Shown: positions 42,727-52,153 of the stretch, in pieces | Numbering within the stretch: the stretch's first letter is position 1 | How the letters are laid out: every line of letters begins with the position of its first letter | NCBI GenBank assembly: GCA_002437495.1 | Contig: DJQA01000016.1 | Span: 31,654-95,653 of the forward strand | Reading direction: 5' to 3' | DNA: 64,000 bases | Source of the DNA: Prevotellaceae bacterium UBA6398 | Lineage (GTDB): Bacteria > Bacteroidota > Bacteroidia > Bacteroidales > Bacteroidaceae | Notes under the pieces: generated by a model | The model's input: only the letters and a program-made list of their open reading frames with translations | The model's database searches: none | What the model was told of the DNA's origin: nothing | Made by a program: the position numbers and the translations under genes

Positions 42727-44730
42727 ATGGCAGAAGAACTTTTAAACATGGGAAATCCCGCCGAAAGGGCGCAGGGAGAAGAGGTAAAGTACGACGAGAG
42801 CAGCATAAGGCATCTTGACGACACAACGCACATTCGCACGCGCCCCGGCATGTATATAGGGCGTTTGGGCGACGGCTCGCATGCCGACGACGGAATTTAT
42901 GTGCTGCTTAAAGAAACCATCGATAACTCCATAGACGAGTTCAAGATGAACGCCGGCAAGCGCATAGAGATTGAGATGAGCGATGACAAATCGGTTTCCG
43001 TGCGCGACTATGGGCGCGGCATACCTCTCGGGTCGCTTGTGGATGCGGTTAGCATGCTCAACACCGGCGGCAAGTACGACACTTCCGTTTTCAAGAAGAG
43101 CGTGGGCATGAACGGCGTGGGTTCAAAGGCAGTAAACGCCCTGAGTTCGCGCTACGAGGTGTGCACACGCCGCAACGGAGAAATGAGGACTGCGGTTTTC
43201 GAAAAGGGCAGGCTTGTGAGCGATACCACGGGAAAAACCACGGAAGAGAACGGAACTTACGTTTATTTCCGCCCCGACGACACGCTGTTCAAGAACTACC
43301 GCTTCCATTCCGAGTTCATAGAGGCCATGTTGAAAAACTACACGTATCTCAACACAGGACTTGTTATAATGTTCAACGGCCGCAAGATACAAAGCCGCAA
43401 CGGTCTCGAAGATCTGCTAACCGACAACATGACTACCCCCGCCCTATATCCCATAATACACCTTTCGGGGCCCGATATAGAGATAGCCTTTACCCACACC
43501 TCTCAGTATGGCGAGGAATACTACTCGTTTGTAAACGGTCAGCATACCACGATGGGCGGCACTCATCAGAGCGCGTTTAAGGAACACGTTGCAAAGACGC
43601 TTAAAGAGTTCTACGGAAAAAACTTCGAATATCAGGATATACGCAACGGCATCGTGGCGGCGATAGCAGTGAACATAAGCGAGCCGCAGTTTGAAAGCCA
43701 AACCAAGATAAAGCTCGGCAGTTTAACAATAAGCGAGAATGGCATAAGCGTAAACAAGTTTGTGGGCGACTTCATAAAGGAAAACCTTGACAACTACCTG
43801 CACAAGAACCCCGAGATAGCCGATGCCATACTTGAGAAGATACAGGCCTCCGAGCGCGACCGCAAGGCCATTGCCGGGGTAACCAAGCTGGCGCGTGAAA
43901 AGGCAAAGAAAGTAAGCCTTCACAACCGCAAGCTGCGCGATTGCCGTTACCACTTCAACGATGCCAAGGGCGAGCTGCGCGAGGACAGCTGTATTTTCAT
44001 AACCGAGGGCGATTCTGCATCGGGAAGCATAACCAAAAGTCGCGATGCCAACACCCAGGCTGTTTTCTCCCTGCGCGGCAAGCCGCTAAACGCTTACGGG
44101 CTTACTAAAAAGGTGGTTTATGAAAACGATGAGTTTAACCTGCTTCAAGCTGCGCTCAACATAGAAGACGGACTTGATGGTTTGAGATACAACAAAGTAA
44201 TCGTTGCCACCGATGCCGATGTTGACGGAATGCACATACGCCTTTTGCTTATAACGTTTTTCCTTTGGTTTTTCCCCGACCTTATAAAGAAAGGACACGT
44301 TTATATACTGCAAACACCGCTTTTCCGTGTAAGGAACAAGAAAAAGAAATCCGGTAAGGCAAAGCCGGCAACAGAAATCTCCGACAATGCGGCTGGGGCG
44401 GCAGTGTTGAAGAAAAATCGGAGCGGCGCACGTTCGGAATACGAAACCATATATTGCTACAGCGATGAGGAACGCCGCGAGGCAATACGCAAGCTGCAGC
44501 CCAATCCCGAAATTACGCGCTTCAAAGGCTTGGGTGAGATCGATTCCTCGGAATTCAAGAACTTCATAGGTCCGGATATGCGCCTCGACCAGGTTACGCT
44601 AAGCAAAAGCGACAATGTAGGCGAAATGCTATCCTACTACATGGGCAAGAACACCTCGGAACGCCAAAAATTCATAATAGACAACCTTGTTGTGGAGGAA
44701 GACAAGGCAGAAGACCTTGAGAGCGAATAA
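42727..44730 (+). CDS. parE: DNA topoisomerase IV subunit B (ParE)
   Basis: The protein is 667 residues from MAEELLNMGNPAER. The GHKL ATPase pocket shows ETIDNSIDEF, VRDYGRGIPLG and GMNGVGSKAVNALS. The TOPRIM domain has FITEGDSASGS and ATDADVDGMHI. It is assigned to ParE rather than GyrB because gyrB is a separate gene at 55160 and because of the EGDSASGS/KGHVYILQTPLFRV forms typical of the second type IIA enzyme in this phylum. parC is not adjacent; coaD follows 12 bases later. Confidence 0.92.
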   Translation: MAEELLNMGNPAERAQGEEVKYDESSIRHLDDTTHIRTRPGMYIGRLGDGSHADDGIYVLLKETIDNSIDEFKMNAGKRIEIEMSDDKSVSVRDYGRGIPLGSLVDAVSMLNTGGKYDTSVFKKSVGMNGVGSKAVNALSSRYEVCTRRNGEMRTAVFEKGRLVSDTTGKTTEENGTYVYFRPDDTLFKNYRFHSEFIEAMLKNYTYLNTGLVIMFNGRKIQSRNGLEDLLTDNMTTPALYPIIHLSGPDIEIAFTHTSQYGEEYYSFVNGQHTTMGGTHQSAFKEHVAKTLKEFYGKNFEYQDIRNGIVAAIAVNISEPQFESQTKIKLGSLTISENGISVNKFVGDFIKENLDNYLHKNPEIADAILEKIQASERDRKAIAGVTKLAREKAKKVSLHNRKLRDCRYHFNDAKGELREDSCIFITEGDSASGSITKSRDANTQAVFSLRGKPLNAYGLTKKVVYENDEFNLLQAALNIEDGLDGLRYNKVIVATDADVDGMHIRLLLITFFLWFFPDLIKKGHVYILQTPLFRVRNKKKKSGKAKPATEISDNAAGAAVLKKNRSGARSEYETIYCYSDEERREAIRKLQPNPEITRFKGLGEIDSSEFKNFIGPDMRLDQVTLSKSDNVGEMLSYYMGKNTSERQKFIIDNLVVEEDKAEDLESE

Positions 44731-44742
44731 ACAAACAAACGA

Positions 44743-45192
44743 ATGGAGAGACTTGCAATATTCCCGGGCAGTTTCGACCCGTTTACAATAGGACACGAAG
44801 CCATTGTGAGGCGCGGACTGCATTTGTTCGACCACATATTCATAGGCATAGGCGTTAACAACGAAAAGTCGGTGCTTTCCGAAACGGCCAAGCGCGTGGA
44901 AACAATAAAGGGCTACTATCGCCACGAGCCCAGGGTGAGCGTGCAGAGCTACGATGACCTTACAATCGATTTTGCGCGGCGAATGAACGCAAAATTCATA
45001 CTTCGCGGTCTGCGCTCTGTAAAGGATTTTGAGTACGAGCGCGACATGGCCGACATGAACCGCAAACTTACCGGAATAGAAACCGTGATACTTTTCACCG
45101 AGCCGCCATTGGCTGCTATAAGCTCCAGCGTGGTGCGCGACCTTATATCCCACGGATTGGATGTTTCCGAGTTCCTTCCAAAAATAAAGTGA
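44743..45192 (+). CDS. coaD: pantetheine-phosphate adenylyltransferase
   Basis: CoaD joins AMP to 4'-phosphopantetheine, the penultimate step of CoA synthesis. The 149-residue protein has the nucleotidyl-transferase motif FPGSFDPFTIGHEAIV, then RGLRSVKDFEYERDMADMN and the ISSS signature in AAISSSVVRDL. It is probably co-transcribed with parE, a pairing kept across many Bacteroidales. Confidence 0.97.
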   Translation: MERLAIFPGSFDPFTIGHEAIVRRGLHLFDHIFIGIGVNNEKSVLSETAKRVETIKGYYRHEPRVSVQSYDDLTIDFARRMNAKFILRGLRSVKDFEYERDMADMNRKLTGIETVILFTEPPLAAISSSVVRDLISHGLDVSEFLPKIK

Positions 45193-45375
45193 GGCGGTTT
45201 GCGTAGAACCTAATGCCCTAAGTGGCGAAAGGGGAGGGCAATCTCTCGGGTGGCGTTGGCAGGGAAAGCCTTGCTTATGGCGTAAACGGCGGTAATACAA
45301 ACAAAAAAGTGTGCTTTTGCGGCGATTTCCGCAAAAGCAATGGCTTGCCGACAAAATAGGTTCTGTTAAATATTT

Positions 45376-45469
45376 GCTCGCGTATTGGAATTATTATGTG
45401 CCAACGTGAGGATTTTTTTCTTGTATAATACGAAAATGTAAAGTTATTTTAATAAATTCGCGTATTATA
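45376..45469 (+). promoter_or_regulatory. repeated CGTATT half-sites upstream of the AraC regulator
   Basis: CGTATTGGA at 45381, TATAATACG at 45424-45432 and CGTATTATA at 45461-45469 are one imperfect direct and one exact inverted set of sites; the last lies 11 bases before the ATG. They could be operators for autoregulation. Upstream, GCTTTTGCGG/CCGCAAAAGC (45313-45338) forms a hairpin without a plus-strand T-run. The rest of the gap after coaD shows no gene. Confidence 0.35.
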
Positions 45470-45479
45470 GAGAGAGAAA

Positions 45480-46505
45480 ATGGACGCAATGTATTTCACA
45501 TATGGGTTGAGCACCATGTTTTATATGATGATGACATGGCTGTTTTGGCGCAAGGACAGGAATACGCTGTCGCGGCTGGTATGTTTGCTTATGTTTGTAA
45601 ACTGCCTTGAAAATTTCGCCGACCTCATGCTGCTTCTTGCCGGAGTTTATTTCGATGCCCGCGTGTGGAGCGTAACGTCAGCCATAGACATGATTGCAGT
45701 GCCGCTATACGGCTTTGTGTTGTGCGAGCTTGTGCGCCCCGGTGGAAACAGTGTGCGCTCCATGCTTTGCCAGGTAGCCCCATTCTTGCTCCTTCCCGCC
45801 GTGCTTGCCGTAACGGGGAAGAAGGAGGTTTTTTATGTCGATGTCATCTTTGCCGCGGTTTTTGGCACGGCATACTTAGTGGGTACGCTAATAGAGATAC
45901 CGCGATACCACAGAAGGCTCAAGGAGCTTTTCTCCTACGAGAGTAACATCAACCTGCACTGGCTGCGCGCCATAATATTGTTTTTCTATACAATGCTCGT
46001 TTTTTGGATATACGACAATGTGGTGCGCCACATTGTTAACGAACTGGCATATATGGTATGCTCGCTTGTTATGTGGGTGTTCATAAGCTATTTCATATAC
46101 CGCCACGAAAACGTAATCGATGAACTCAGACCGAATGGGGCGCAGGCGGAAGATTGTGGCGATGACCCGAACGACATAGGCGCGGCGGTGCAAAGGCTTT
46201 TGGTGGACGAGAGGCTGTATCTTACTCCGGGATTGAAGCTCTCGGACGTGGCGGCTCTCGTAGCCACAAACAGAACATATTTGAGCCGGTATTTCAACAA
46301 CGATTGCTCCACCACGTTCTACGACTATGTGAACAATCTGCGCATTGCCTACGCCGAGAAGCTGCTGGCCGATACCGGCGACCCCGTGGGCAAAGTGGCG
46401 GAAAATTCAGGCTTCAACTCGCTTTCAACGTTTCTGCGTGTATTCAAGGCGCGCCACAAATGTTCGCCAACTGAATACCGCAATAGTCTCCCCCCCCCCC
46501 GATAA
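45480..46505 (+). CDS. membrane-anchored AraC-family transcriptional regulator
   Basis: The 341-residue protein has about six membrane helices in its first 210 residues (from FTYGLSTMFYMMMTWLFW to YMVCSLVMWVFISYFIY), then an AraC-type double helix-turn-helix in the last 100 (LKLSDVAALVATNRTYLSRYF and VGKVAENSGFNSLSTFLRVF). This layout, a membrane sensor fused directly to an AraC DNA-binding domain, is common in Bacteroidota. Its ligand and targets are unknown. The 3' end contains a run of eleven C (46490-46500) that encodes the final prolines. Confidence 0.85.
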   Translation: MDAMYFTYGLSTMFYMMMTWLFWRKDRNTLSRLVCLLMFVNCLENFADLMLLLAGVYFDARVWSVTSAIDMIAVPLYGFVLCELVRPGGNSVRSMLCQVAPFLLLPAVLAVTGKKEVFYVDVIFAAVFGTAYLVGTLIEIPRYHRRLKELFSYESNINLHWLRAIILFFYTMLVFWIYDNVVRHIVNELAYMVCSLVMWVFISYFIYRHENVIDELRPNGAQAEDCGDDPNDIGAAVQRLLVDERLYLTPGLKLSDVAALVATNRTYLSRYFNNDCSTTFYDYVNNLRIAYAEKLLADTGDPVGKVAENSGFNSLSTFLRVFKARHKCSPTEYRNSLPPPR

Positions 46506-46713
46506 GTTTTTTTAACAAAGAATAATAAAAAATCGGAGCCTTTTCGCGCTTTCGTGCCTGTTTAGCCCGTGTGTAAGAGTATATGTTTCGGCACATCCCC
46601 CGCCCGCAAAAAGGCATCGAGGGGAGAAAAATGCAAAATGCCGTGTGCGGGTAAATTTGCAGAATTTCGGGTGTAGGGGCAAAAGCTTGGTTTATTGTTG
46701 ATTATAAAAGAGG

Positions 46714-46800
46714 AAAATTATGTCTGATGTATTTTTTTCTACGTCAGACATAATTTTTTCTACATGGGACATAGTTTTTTCCATGTCCCATGTAGTTTTT
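46714..46800 (-). repeat. 21-bp-phased double-hairpin intergenic repeat, copy G
   Basis: This copy is inverted. On the minus strand: AAAAACTACATGGGACATGG, A-linker, ACTATGTCCCATGTAG, A-linker, ATTATGTCTGACGTAG, A-linker, ATACATCAGACATAATTTT. The first hairpin is a perfect stem apart from one base. The 414-base gap 46506-46919 holds only this copy and the dgt promoter. Confidence 0.88.
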
Positions 46801-46878
46801 ATCGGCAAGGGTTTAAGTGTGCCTGTTTCATGAATTGCGGTTTTTTGCCAACGCGGGATATTATCTGCGGAAATTGCG

Positions 46879-46886
46879 TAACTTTG
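46879..46886 (+). promoter_or_regulatory. candidate -7 box for the dgt operon
   Basis: TAACTTTG lies 33 bases before the dgt ATG; no -33 box at standard spacing. Confidence 0.5.
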
Positions 46887-46919
46887 TGTCGTAAATAAGG
46901 CAAAATAAAGGTTTGCGCA

Positions 46920-48284
46920 ATGGAAAAAATGAATTGGAAACGGCTTACCACCAACAAACGCTATGGGCTTGAAGAAAGATATGACACAGTGAAGGAAGAC
47001 CGTACCCAGTTTCAGCGCGATTTCGACCGCCTTATTTTTTCCGCCCCGTTCCGACGCATGCAGAACAAAACCCAGGTGTTTCCGCTTCCCGGCAGCGTGT
47101 TTGTGCACAACCGTCTCACCCATAGTCTTGAGGTATCGAGCGTTGGGCGTTCGTTGGGTTTGGATTGCGGGCACGAGCTCATGAAGCGCCACGAAAACCT
47201 TGGCGACGACTTTGCCGTTTCGCTCGGGGCCATAGTATCAGCCGCCTGTCTTGCCCACGACATGGGCAACCCCCCATTCGGACACGCCGGCGAAAGGGCC
47301 ATAGCGAGCTTTTTTGCCGAGAGCGAGAACGGCGGCAAACTCAGGCATTACAAAGACTCTCGTACCGGCGAACAGCTAACGGAGGCGCAGTGGAACGACA
47401 TAACGCGCTTTGACGGCAACGCCAACGCGTTCAGGATACTCACCCACCGGTTCAACGGGCGCAGAAAGGGTGGATATGTTATGACATATCCTACTCTCGC
47501 CTCCATAGTGAAGTATCCATTTTCCTCTTCGCTTGCCACCGGACACAAATTCGGCTTTTTCGAGTCAGAGCGCGACGCGTTTGTAAGAATTGCTGATGAA
47601 CTTGGGCTTATATGCGTTGAAAACAACGGCAGCATGGTAAAATATTGCCGCCATCCGCTGGCATATTTGGTTGAGGCCGCCGATGACATTTGCTATCAGA
47701 TAATGGATATAGAGGATGCGTATAAACTGCGCATACTCAGTTTTGAGGAGACAAGCAACCTGCTTTTGGGCTTTTTCGATGACAGCGACCGGGAGCATAT
47801 AAAGAAAGCCTATCCATATGTAACCGACCGGAACGAAAAGATAGTGTATTACCGCTCAAGGGTGATAAACCTGCTGGAACACGAGTGCGTGAAAGTTTTT
47901 ATGGAAAACGAGGATTCCATACTATCGGGAACATTCAAGGGAAGCCTTATAGACAATATAACCCCCGGTGTTGCGCAAGCTTACAGCCACAGCAGCCGGG
48001 TGGCGGTGGAGAAAATATACCGCAGCCGCGATGTGCTCGACATAGAGCTTGCCGGATACCATATAATATACACCCTTTTGGATCTTGTGTTAAAGGCGGC
48101 ACTAACGCCGGAGAATGCTTACAGCAAACTGCTGCTCAGCCGCATATCATCGCAGTATCAGCTAAATGCCGTTACGCTTTACGGAAAGGTTATGGCGGTT
48201 ATAGACTTCATCTCGGGAATGACCGATGTGTTCTCGCTCGACCTCTACCGCAAGATAAACGGCTCGCAACTGCCCACGGTGTAG
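46920..48284 (+). CDS. dgt: dGTP triphosphohydrolase (HD domain)
   Basis: Dgt hydrolyses dGTP (some members any dNTP) to the nucleoside and triphosphate, tuning dNTP pools and in some bacteria resisting phage. The 454-residue protein has RRMQNKTQVFPLP, the metal-binding HNRLTHSLEV, CLAHDMGNPPFGHAGE and the later LVEAADDICYQIMDIEDA. It heads a six-gene run with ung. Confidence 0.94.
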   Translation: MEKMNWKRLTTNKRYGLEERYDTVKEDRTQFQRDFDRLIFSAPFRRMQNKTQVFPLPGSVFVHNRLTHSLEVSSVGRSLGLDCGHELMKRHENLGDDFAVSLGAIVSAACLAHDMGNPPFGHAGERAIASFFAESENGGKLRHYKDSRTGEQLTEAQWNDITRFDGNANAFRILTHRFNGRRKGGYVMTYPTLASIVKYPFSSSLATGHKFGFFESERDAFVRIADELGLICVENNGSMVKYCRHPLAYLVEAADDICYQIMDIEDAYKLRILSFEETSNLLLGFFDDSDREHIKKAYPYVTDRNEKIVYYRSRVINLLEHECVKVFMENEDSILSGTFKGSLIDNITPGVAQAYSHSSRVAVEKIYRSRDVLDIELAGYHIIYTLLDLVLKAALTPENAYSKLLLSRISSQYQLNAVTLYGKVMAVIDFISGMTDVFSLDLYRKINGSQLPTV

Positions 48285-48301
48285 CATTCCGCCACAAAAC
48301 A

Positions 48302-48970
48302 ATGCCCATGGATGTAAAGATGGAAAACAGTTGGAGAGACGCGCTTGCCGAAGAATTCGGCAAACCGTATTTTGCGAACCTTGTGGATTTTGTGCGCAAG
48401 GAATACACGAGCGGTGTTTGCTATCCGCCGGGTAACCTCATCTTCAATGCCTTTAACCTTTGTCCCTTCAACGATGTTAAAGTTGTTATAATAGGGCAGG
48501 ACCCTTATCACGAACCCGGACAGGCCCTAGGTTTGAGCTTTTCGGTGGCAGATGGCGTGAAGTTTCCTCCTTCGCTCGAAAATATATTCAAGGAAGTGCA
48601 GGCCGATACCGGAACCCCCGCGCCGACAAGCGGCGACCTCACGCGGTGGGTTAAGCAGGGGGTGCTGTTGCTGAATGCAACCCTTACGGTTAGGGCGCAC
48701 CGGGCAGGCTCGCACCAAAACAAGGGATGGGAAGAATTTACCGATGCGGCGATACGTGCCCTTGCCGAAAAACGCAGTGGCATAGTGTATATGCTTTGGG
48801 GAGCGTACGCACAAAAAAAAGGCGCCCTTATAGACGGCTCGAAAAACCTTGTGTTAAAGTCCGCCCATCCGTCGCCATTGTCAGCCTACAGGGGATTTTT
48901 CGGAAACCACCACTTCACCCTTGCCAACGATTATCTGGAAAGCCTTGGAAAAACACCCATAAAATGGTAA
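48302..48970 (+). CDS. ung: uracil-DNA glycosylase
   Basis: Ung removes uracil from DNA. The protein is 222 residues from the ATG at 48302; in-frame ATGs at 48308 and 48320 are alternatives. Motifs are the catalytic water-activating GQDPYHEPGQALGLSFSV, LLNATLTVR, and HPSPLSAYRGFFGNHHF with the DNA-intercalating loop. It follows dgt by 17 bases; with dut and rdgB the window holds a good part of nucleotide-pool and uracil control. Confidence 0.97.
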   Translation: MPMDVKMENSWRDALAEEFGKPYFANLVDFVRKEYTSGVCYPPGNLIFNAFNLCPFNDVKVVIIGQDPYHEPGQALGLSFSVADGVKFPPSLENIFKEVQADTGTPAPTSGDLTRWVKQGVLLLNATLTVRAHRAGSHQNKGWEEFTDAAIRALAEKRSGIVYMLWGAYAQKKGALIDGSKNLVLKSAHPSPLSAYRGFFGNHHFTLANDYLESLGKTPIKW

Positions 48971-49005
48971 AAGTTCAAAATATGGGCCGCACACAATACA
49001 ACACA

Positions 49006-49590
49006 ATGATAGAAATAGGGAACGTGATAGTTTCCTCGGAATGCATAACCGAATACTTTTGCTGCGATTTGGACGCGTGCAAAGGCGAATGCTGCATAGA
49101 AGGCGATGCCGGCGCACCCATAACCACCGAGGAGAAAAAACAGATAGAAGAAGCCCTGCCATTTGTCAAAGACAAGTTGAGCCATGCGGCCCTAAATCTC
49201 ATACACAAGCAGGGCGTGGCCTACAAAGACCGCGATGGAGACCTTGTTACGAGCATCGTAAAGGGGAAAAACTGCGTTTTCACTTTTATGGGAGACGGCG
49301 GGTGTTGTCTTTGCGCCCTTGAAAGGGCTTATGCCGAGGGTAAAACTAAATTCGTTAAGCCAATATCGTGCGCGCTGTACCCAATACGCGCCTCAAGGCT
49401 TAGCAACGGCATGACAGCACTAAACTATAACCGCTGGAATATATGCGCCTGCGCACGCAAGCTGGGGAATAAAAACGAAATGCGGGTGTATGAGTTTCTG
49501 AAAGCCCCGCTAATAAGGGCATTCGGGGAAGAATGGTACGGAGAACTCGACACCGTGGCAAAAGAACTTGTTAAGCAAAAAATTTTATGA
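49006..49590 (+). CDS. DUF3109 cysteine-rich protein
   Basis: The protein is 194 residues from the ATG at 49006, where the family usually begins (MIEIGNVIVSSE); an ATG at 48964 that overlaps ung is the alternative. Eight or more cysteines are clustered as CCDLDACKGECC, GGCCLCALE, CALYP and CAC. They resemble the zinc/iron-sulfur cysteine boxes of YkgJ-like proteins. Function is unknown; metal or Fe-S binding is inferred from the cysteines. It lies between ung and the MG2-domain protein. Confidence 0.88.
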   Translation: MIEIGNVIVSSECITEYFCCDLDACKGECCIEGDAGAPITTEEKKQIEEALPFVKDKLSHAALNLIHKQGVAYKDRDGDLVTSIVKGKNCVFTFMGDGGCCLCALERAYAEGKTKFVKPISCALYPIRASRLSNGMTALNYNRWNICACARKLGNKNEMRVYEFLKAPLIRAFGEEWYGELDTVAKELVKQKIL

Positions 49591-49621
49591 CATACAGTTT
49601 AACAGCAAAAACAACGCAGCC

Positions 49622-52153
49622 ATGAAACGAATATGCCTTTTTGTCGTAATTCTTGCCGCCTTTGCAATTTCATACGCACAAGGCACTGCCGGTGGCGGCA
49701 GTTTCATGAAACATTTCAAGGAAATCGCCCTCTACGATAGTCGCTATACGCAGGAGAAGGTTTACTTGCACTTGGACAATAACGCCTATTTAATTGACGA
49801 AACGATTTATTTCAAAGCCTACGTGGTAAGGGCTTCGTCGCTAAAATATACCGATTTGAGCAAGGTGTTGTATGTGGAACTGCTCGATGATCACGGCAAC
49901 ACAATAGAGCGCAAAAACTATGAGATAACCGACGGACAAGTTTCGGGGAGCATTCCCCTGTCGAACCTTATACACGGAGGCTATTATGAGATACGCGCCT
50001 TTACGCGTGCCATGCTTAATTGGGACGGCTACTATTGCTTTTCGCGTGTGGTGCCGATTTATCAAACCCGTAATAGCGAAGGCGGCATTACAAGTCCTTT
50101 CATATTTTCAGGCAAAGGCGAAGACCAGTTGCCTATGTTACGCAAAGAACCGGGCACTCTGCGCAGAGACTCTGTGGGAAAAAACGGCGTGTATGCGGAG
50201 TTCTATCCGGAAGGCGGCGCATTGGTGCAAAGCGAAACACCGCAGAAGGTGGCCTATCGCATAACCGACAAAAGAGGCAACCCGATAAACTTTGCGGAAT
50301 GTAATCTGCTTGATGGGGAAAAAGAGGTATGCACAACAAAAACCCGGCACGAGGGAATGGGCGAATTTATCGTACCATCGTGGAAAAGTAATCTTAGAGC
50401 CGTGGTTGAGATAGAGGGCCGGAAGCATGAGTTTGCCCTTCCCGCCGCAAGAAAGTCGGGCATCGTAGCAACGCTGGAGCGGAAAGATGGAAAAGCCGGC
50501 CTTTATATAACTCCAACGCCCGACCTTGATGGCAATTACGTGGGAATAAGCATTACCTGCCGTGGGGCACTGTGTGCGTTAGACAGCATTCGGCTGAACG
50601 GCAGAACGCATTGGGAGGTGTCTGAAAGGTTTCTGCGCTACGGCATAAACCAAATAACGATTTTCAATGCAGAAGGCGGGATTTTGTGGGAACGTCTTGC
50701 TTGGCGAAGCCCGGAATATCCGGTTAGCTTGGAGGTGAAGCAGAACGAGGAGGTTTACGCACCTTTCGCCCCGATAGTTTTAGATATGAAGCTGTGTGAT
50801 AAACAAGGCAACCCATGCAACGCATATTTTTCGCTTGCCGTGCACGACAGGGATGCGGAGTTGAATGGCAGAGACTGCGGAATAGCCGAAGATCTTCTGC
50901 TTTCCTCCGATCTTAAAGGATACATATCACATCCGGAGTATTATTTTGAACAGGATGACGAGACCCACTCCAAAAACCTTGACCTTTTGCTGCTCGTGCA
51001 AGGTTGGAGGAGGTACGATTTCTATGAAATGACAGGCAGAAAGCCGTTCAAGCTTGTGCAGCCGTCAGAGCAGGGACAGCTGCTGAAAGGATATTTACTT
51101 GCAAGCCGGGGAAAACGTCTGCCCGTAGCCGGGGCTGACTTGAAAGTTGACATACGCTTTACCGGAGAAAGGATGACGGGAGAATGCAAAACCGATTCCG
51201 CCGGAGGATTTGCCATGATGCCGCCCGAATACTACGGCGAGGGCGTGGGGCGCTTTTATACATACGAAAACGGAAAACCTAAGGCAATGCGCATATTCCT
51301 CGACCGCAGCTTTGCGCCAAAGCCAAGGATGTACGACATACAGGAGTTCAACCTTAGTCCGTATATCCGCAAGCCGGTGCCGTTGCAAGATGTTTTTGCG
51401 TGGAGAGACACAATAAGCAAAGGAGACATAATACTTGGAGAGGCCGTTGTGAGGGGCAAAAATCGCAACAACAATATGGGGCAGAGCAGATGGAACGGAG
51501 GCGAGGACTTCGCAAAGCGCAATGCGGATATATGCTACAACATAGATTTCGAAGCCATGAAATATTGTGACCGTGGTGAGGACGACCCATTGCTTTGGGA
51601 CTTGTTGAAAAGCATAAACAGCAGGTTTGACTACACCACCGAGGACGCTGTCCCTGCCGGCATTGATTACAAGTTCACCTACCGCAACCGCCCGGCGGTG
51701 GTATTTATTCACAACACCGAGCAAAACAGCAGCCGCCGCATGGACAACCTTACTGTTTTTGCGAGCGAGGTTAGCAGGGTTTACATAGTTACCGATCAAG
51801 AAAAAATGAGGCGCGTGTTCCCGAACTTCGGCTCGAAAACCGACAGGGCAACGGCAATACTTTTGTATGGCGAAGGAAACCGACTCCTGATGAAGGAAAA
51901 GAGCAAGACGAAGGTTGTGAGATTTTTCGGTTACAGCAACGATGCCGATTTCCCGTCGCCCGACTACAGAAAGCGCGACCTTCCCGACCGAAACGATATG
52001 CGCCGCACACTTTACTGGAATCCCGATGTGCTTACCGATGAAAGCGGTAAGGCAACGGTTATATTCTATTCCAACGCCCGCAAGGCTGTGAGGCTTGGCA
52101 TAACAGCCCGTTCGGTTCTTCCCGACGGAGAGCTTATAGATTATGAAAGGTAA
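49622..52153 (+). CDS. MG2-domain (alpha-2-macroglobulin-like) envelope protein of unknown function
   Basis: The 843-residue protein has a signal peptide (ICLFVVILAAFAISYAQ). An MG2-like domain at about residues 30-135 (EKVYLHLDNNAYLIDETIYF) resembles the bait-bearing domains of alpha-2-macroglobulins. The middle (LLLSSDLKGYISHPEYYFE, LLLLVQGWRRYDFYE) is a conserved block in a large Bacteroidota family, and TonB-plug-like and immunoglobulin-like strands follow, ending WNPDVLTDESGKATVIFYS. No thioester motif is visible, so it is not a functional bacterial alpha-2-macroglobulin. An outer-envelope or peptide-processing role is a guess. It overlaps the VanX gene by 11 bases. Confidence 0.75.
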   Translation: MKRICLFVVILAAFAISYAQGTAGGGSFMKHFKEIALYDSRYTQEKVYLHLDNNAYLIDETIYFKAYVVRASSLKYTDLSKVLYVELLDDHGNTIERKNYEITDGQVSGSIPLSNLIHGGYYEIRAFTRAMLNWDGYYCFSRVVPIYQTRNSEGGITSPFIFSGKGEDQLPMLRKEPGTLRRDSVGKNGVYAEFYPEGGALVQSETPQKVAYRITDKRGNPINFAECNLLDGEKEVCTTKTRHEGMGEFIVPSWKSNLRAVVEIEGRKHEFALPAARKSGIVATLERKDGKAGLYITPTPDLDGNYVGISITCRGALCALDSIRLNGRTHWEVSERFLRYGINQITIFNAEGGILWERLAWRSPEYPVSLEVKQNEEVYAPFAPIVLDMKLCDKQGNPCNAYFSLAVHDRDAELNGRDCGIAEDLLLSSDLKGYISHPEYYFEQDDETHSKNLDLLLLVQGWRRYDFYEMTGRKPFKLVQPSEQGQLLKGYLLASRGKRLPVAGADLKVDIRFTGERMTGECKTDSAGGFAMMPPEYYGEGVGRFYTYENGKPKAMRIFLDRSFAPKPRMYDIQEFNLSPYIRKPVPLQDVFAWRDTISKGDIILGEAVVRGKNRNNNMGQSRWNGGEDFAKRNADICYNIDFEAMKYCDRGEDDPLLWDLLKSINSRFDYTTEDAVPAGIDYKFTYRNRPAVVFIHNTEQNSSRRMDNLTVFASEVSRVYIVTDQEKMRRVFPNFGSKTDRATAILLYGEGNRLLMKEKSKTKVVRFFGYSNDADFPSPDYRKRDLPDRNDMRRTLYWNPDVLTDESGKATVIFYSNARKAVRLGITARSVLPDGELIDYER

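Noticed and set aside
44629..45354. A 241-codon minus-strand frame covering coaD
   Set aside because: It is antisense to coaD and the end of parE; there are no motifs.
45193..45475. A gene remnant between coaD and the AraC regulator
   Set aside because: All frames contain stops and none shows protein family similarity that I can see.
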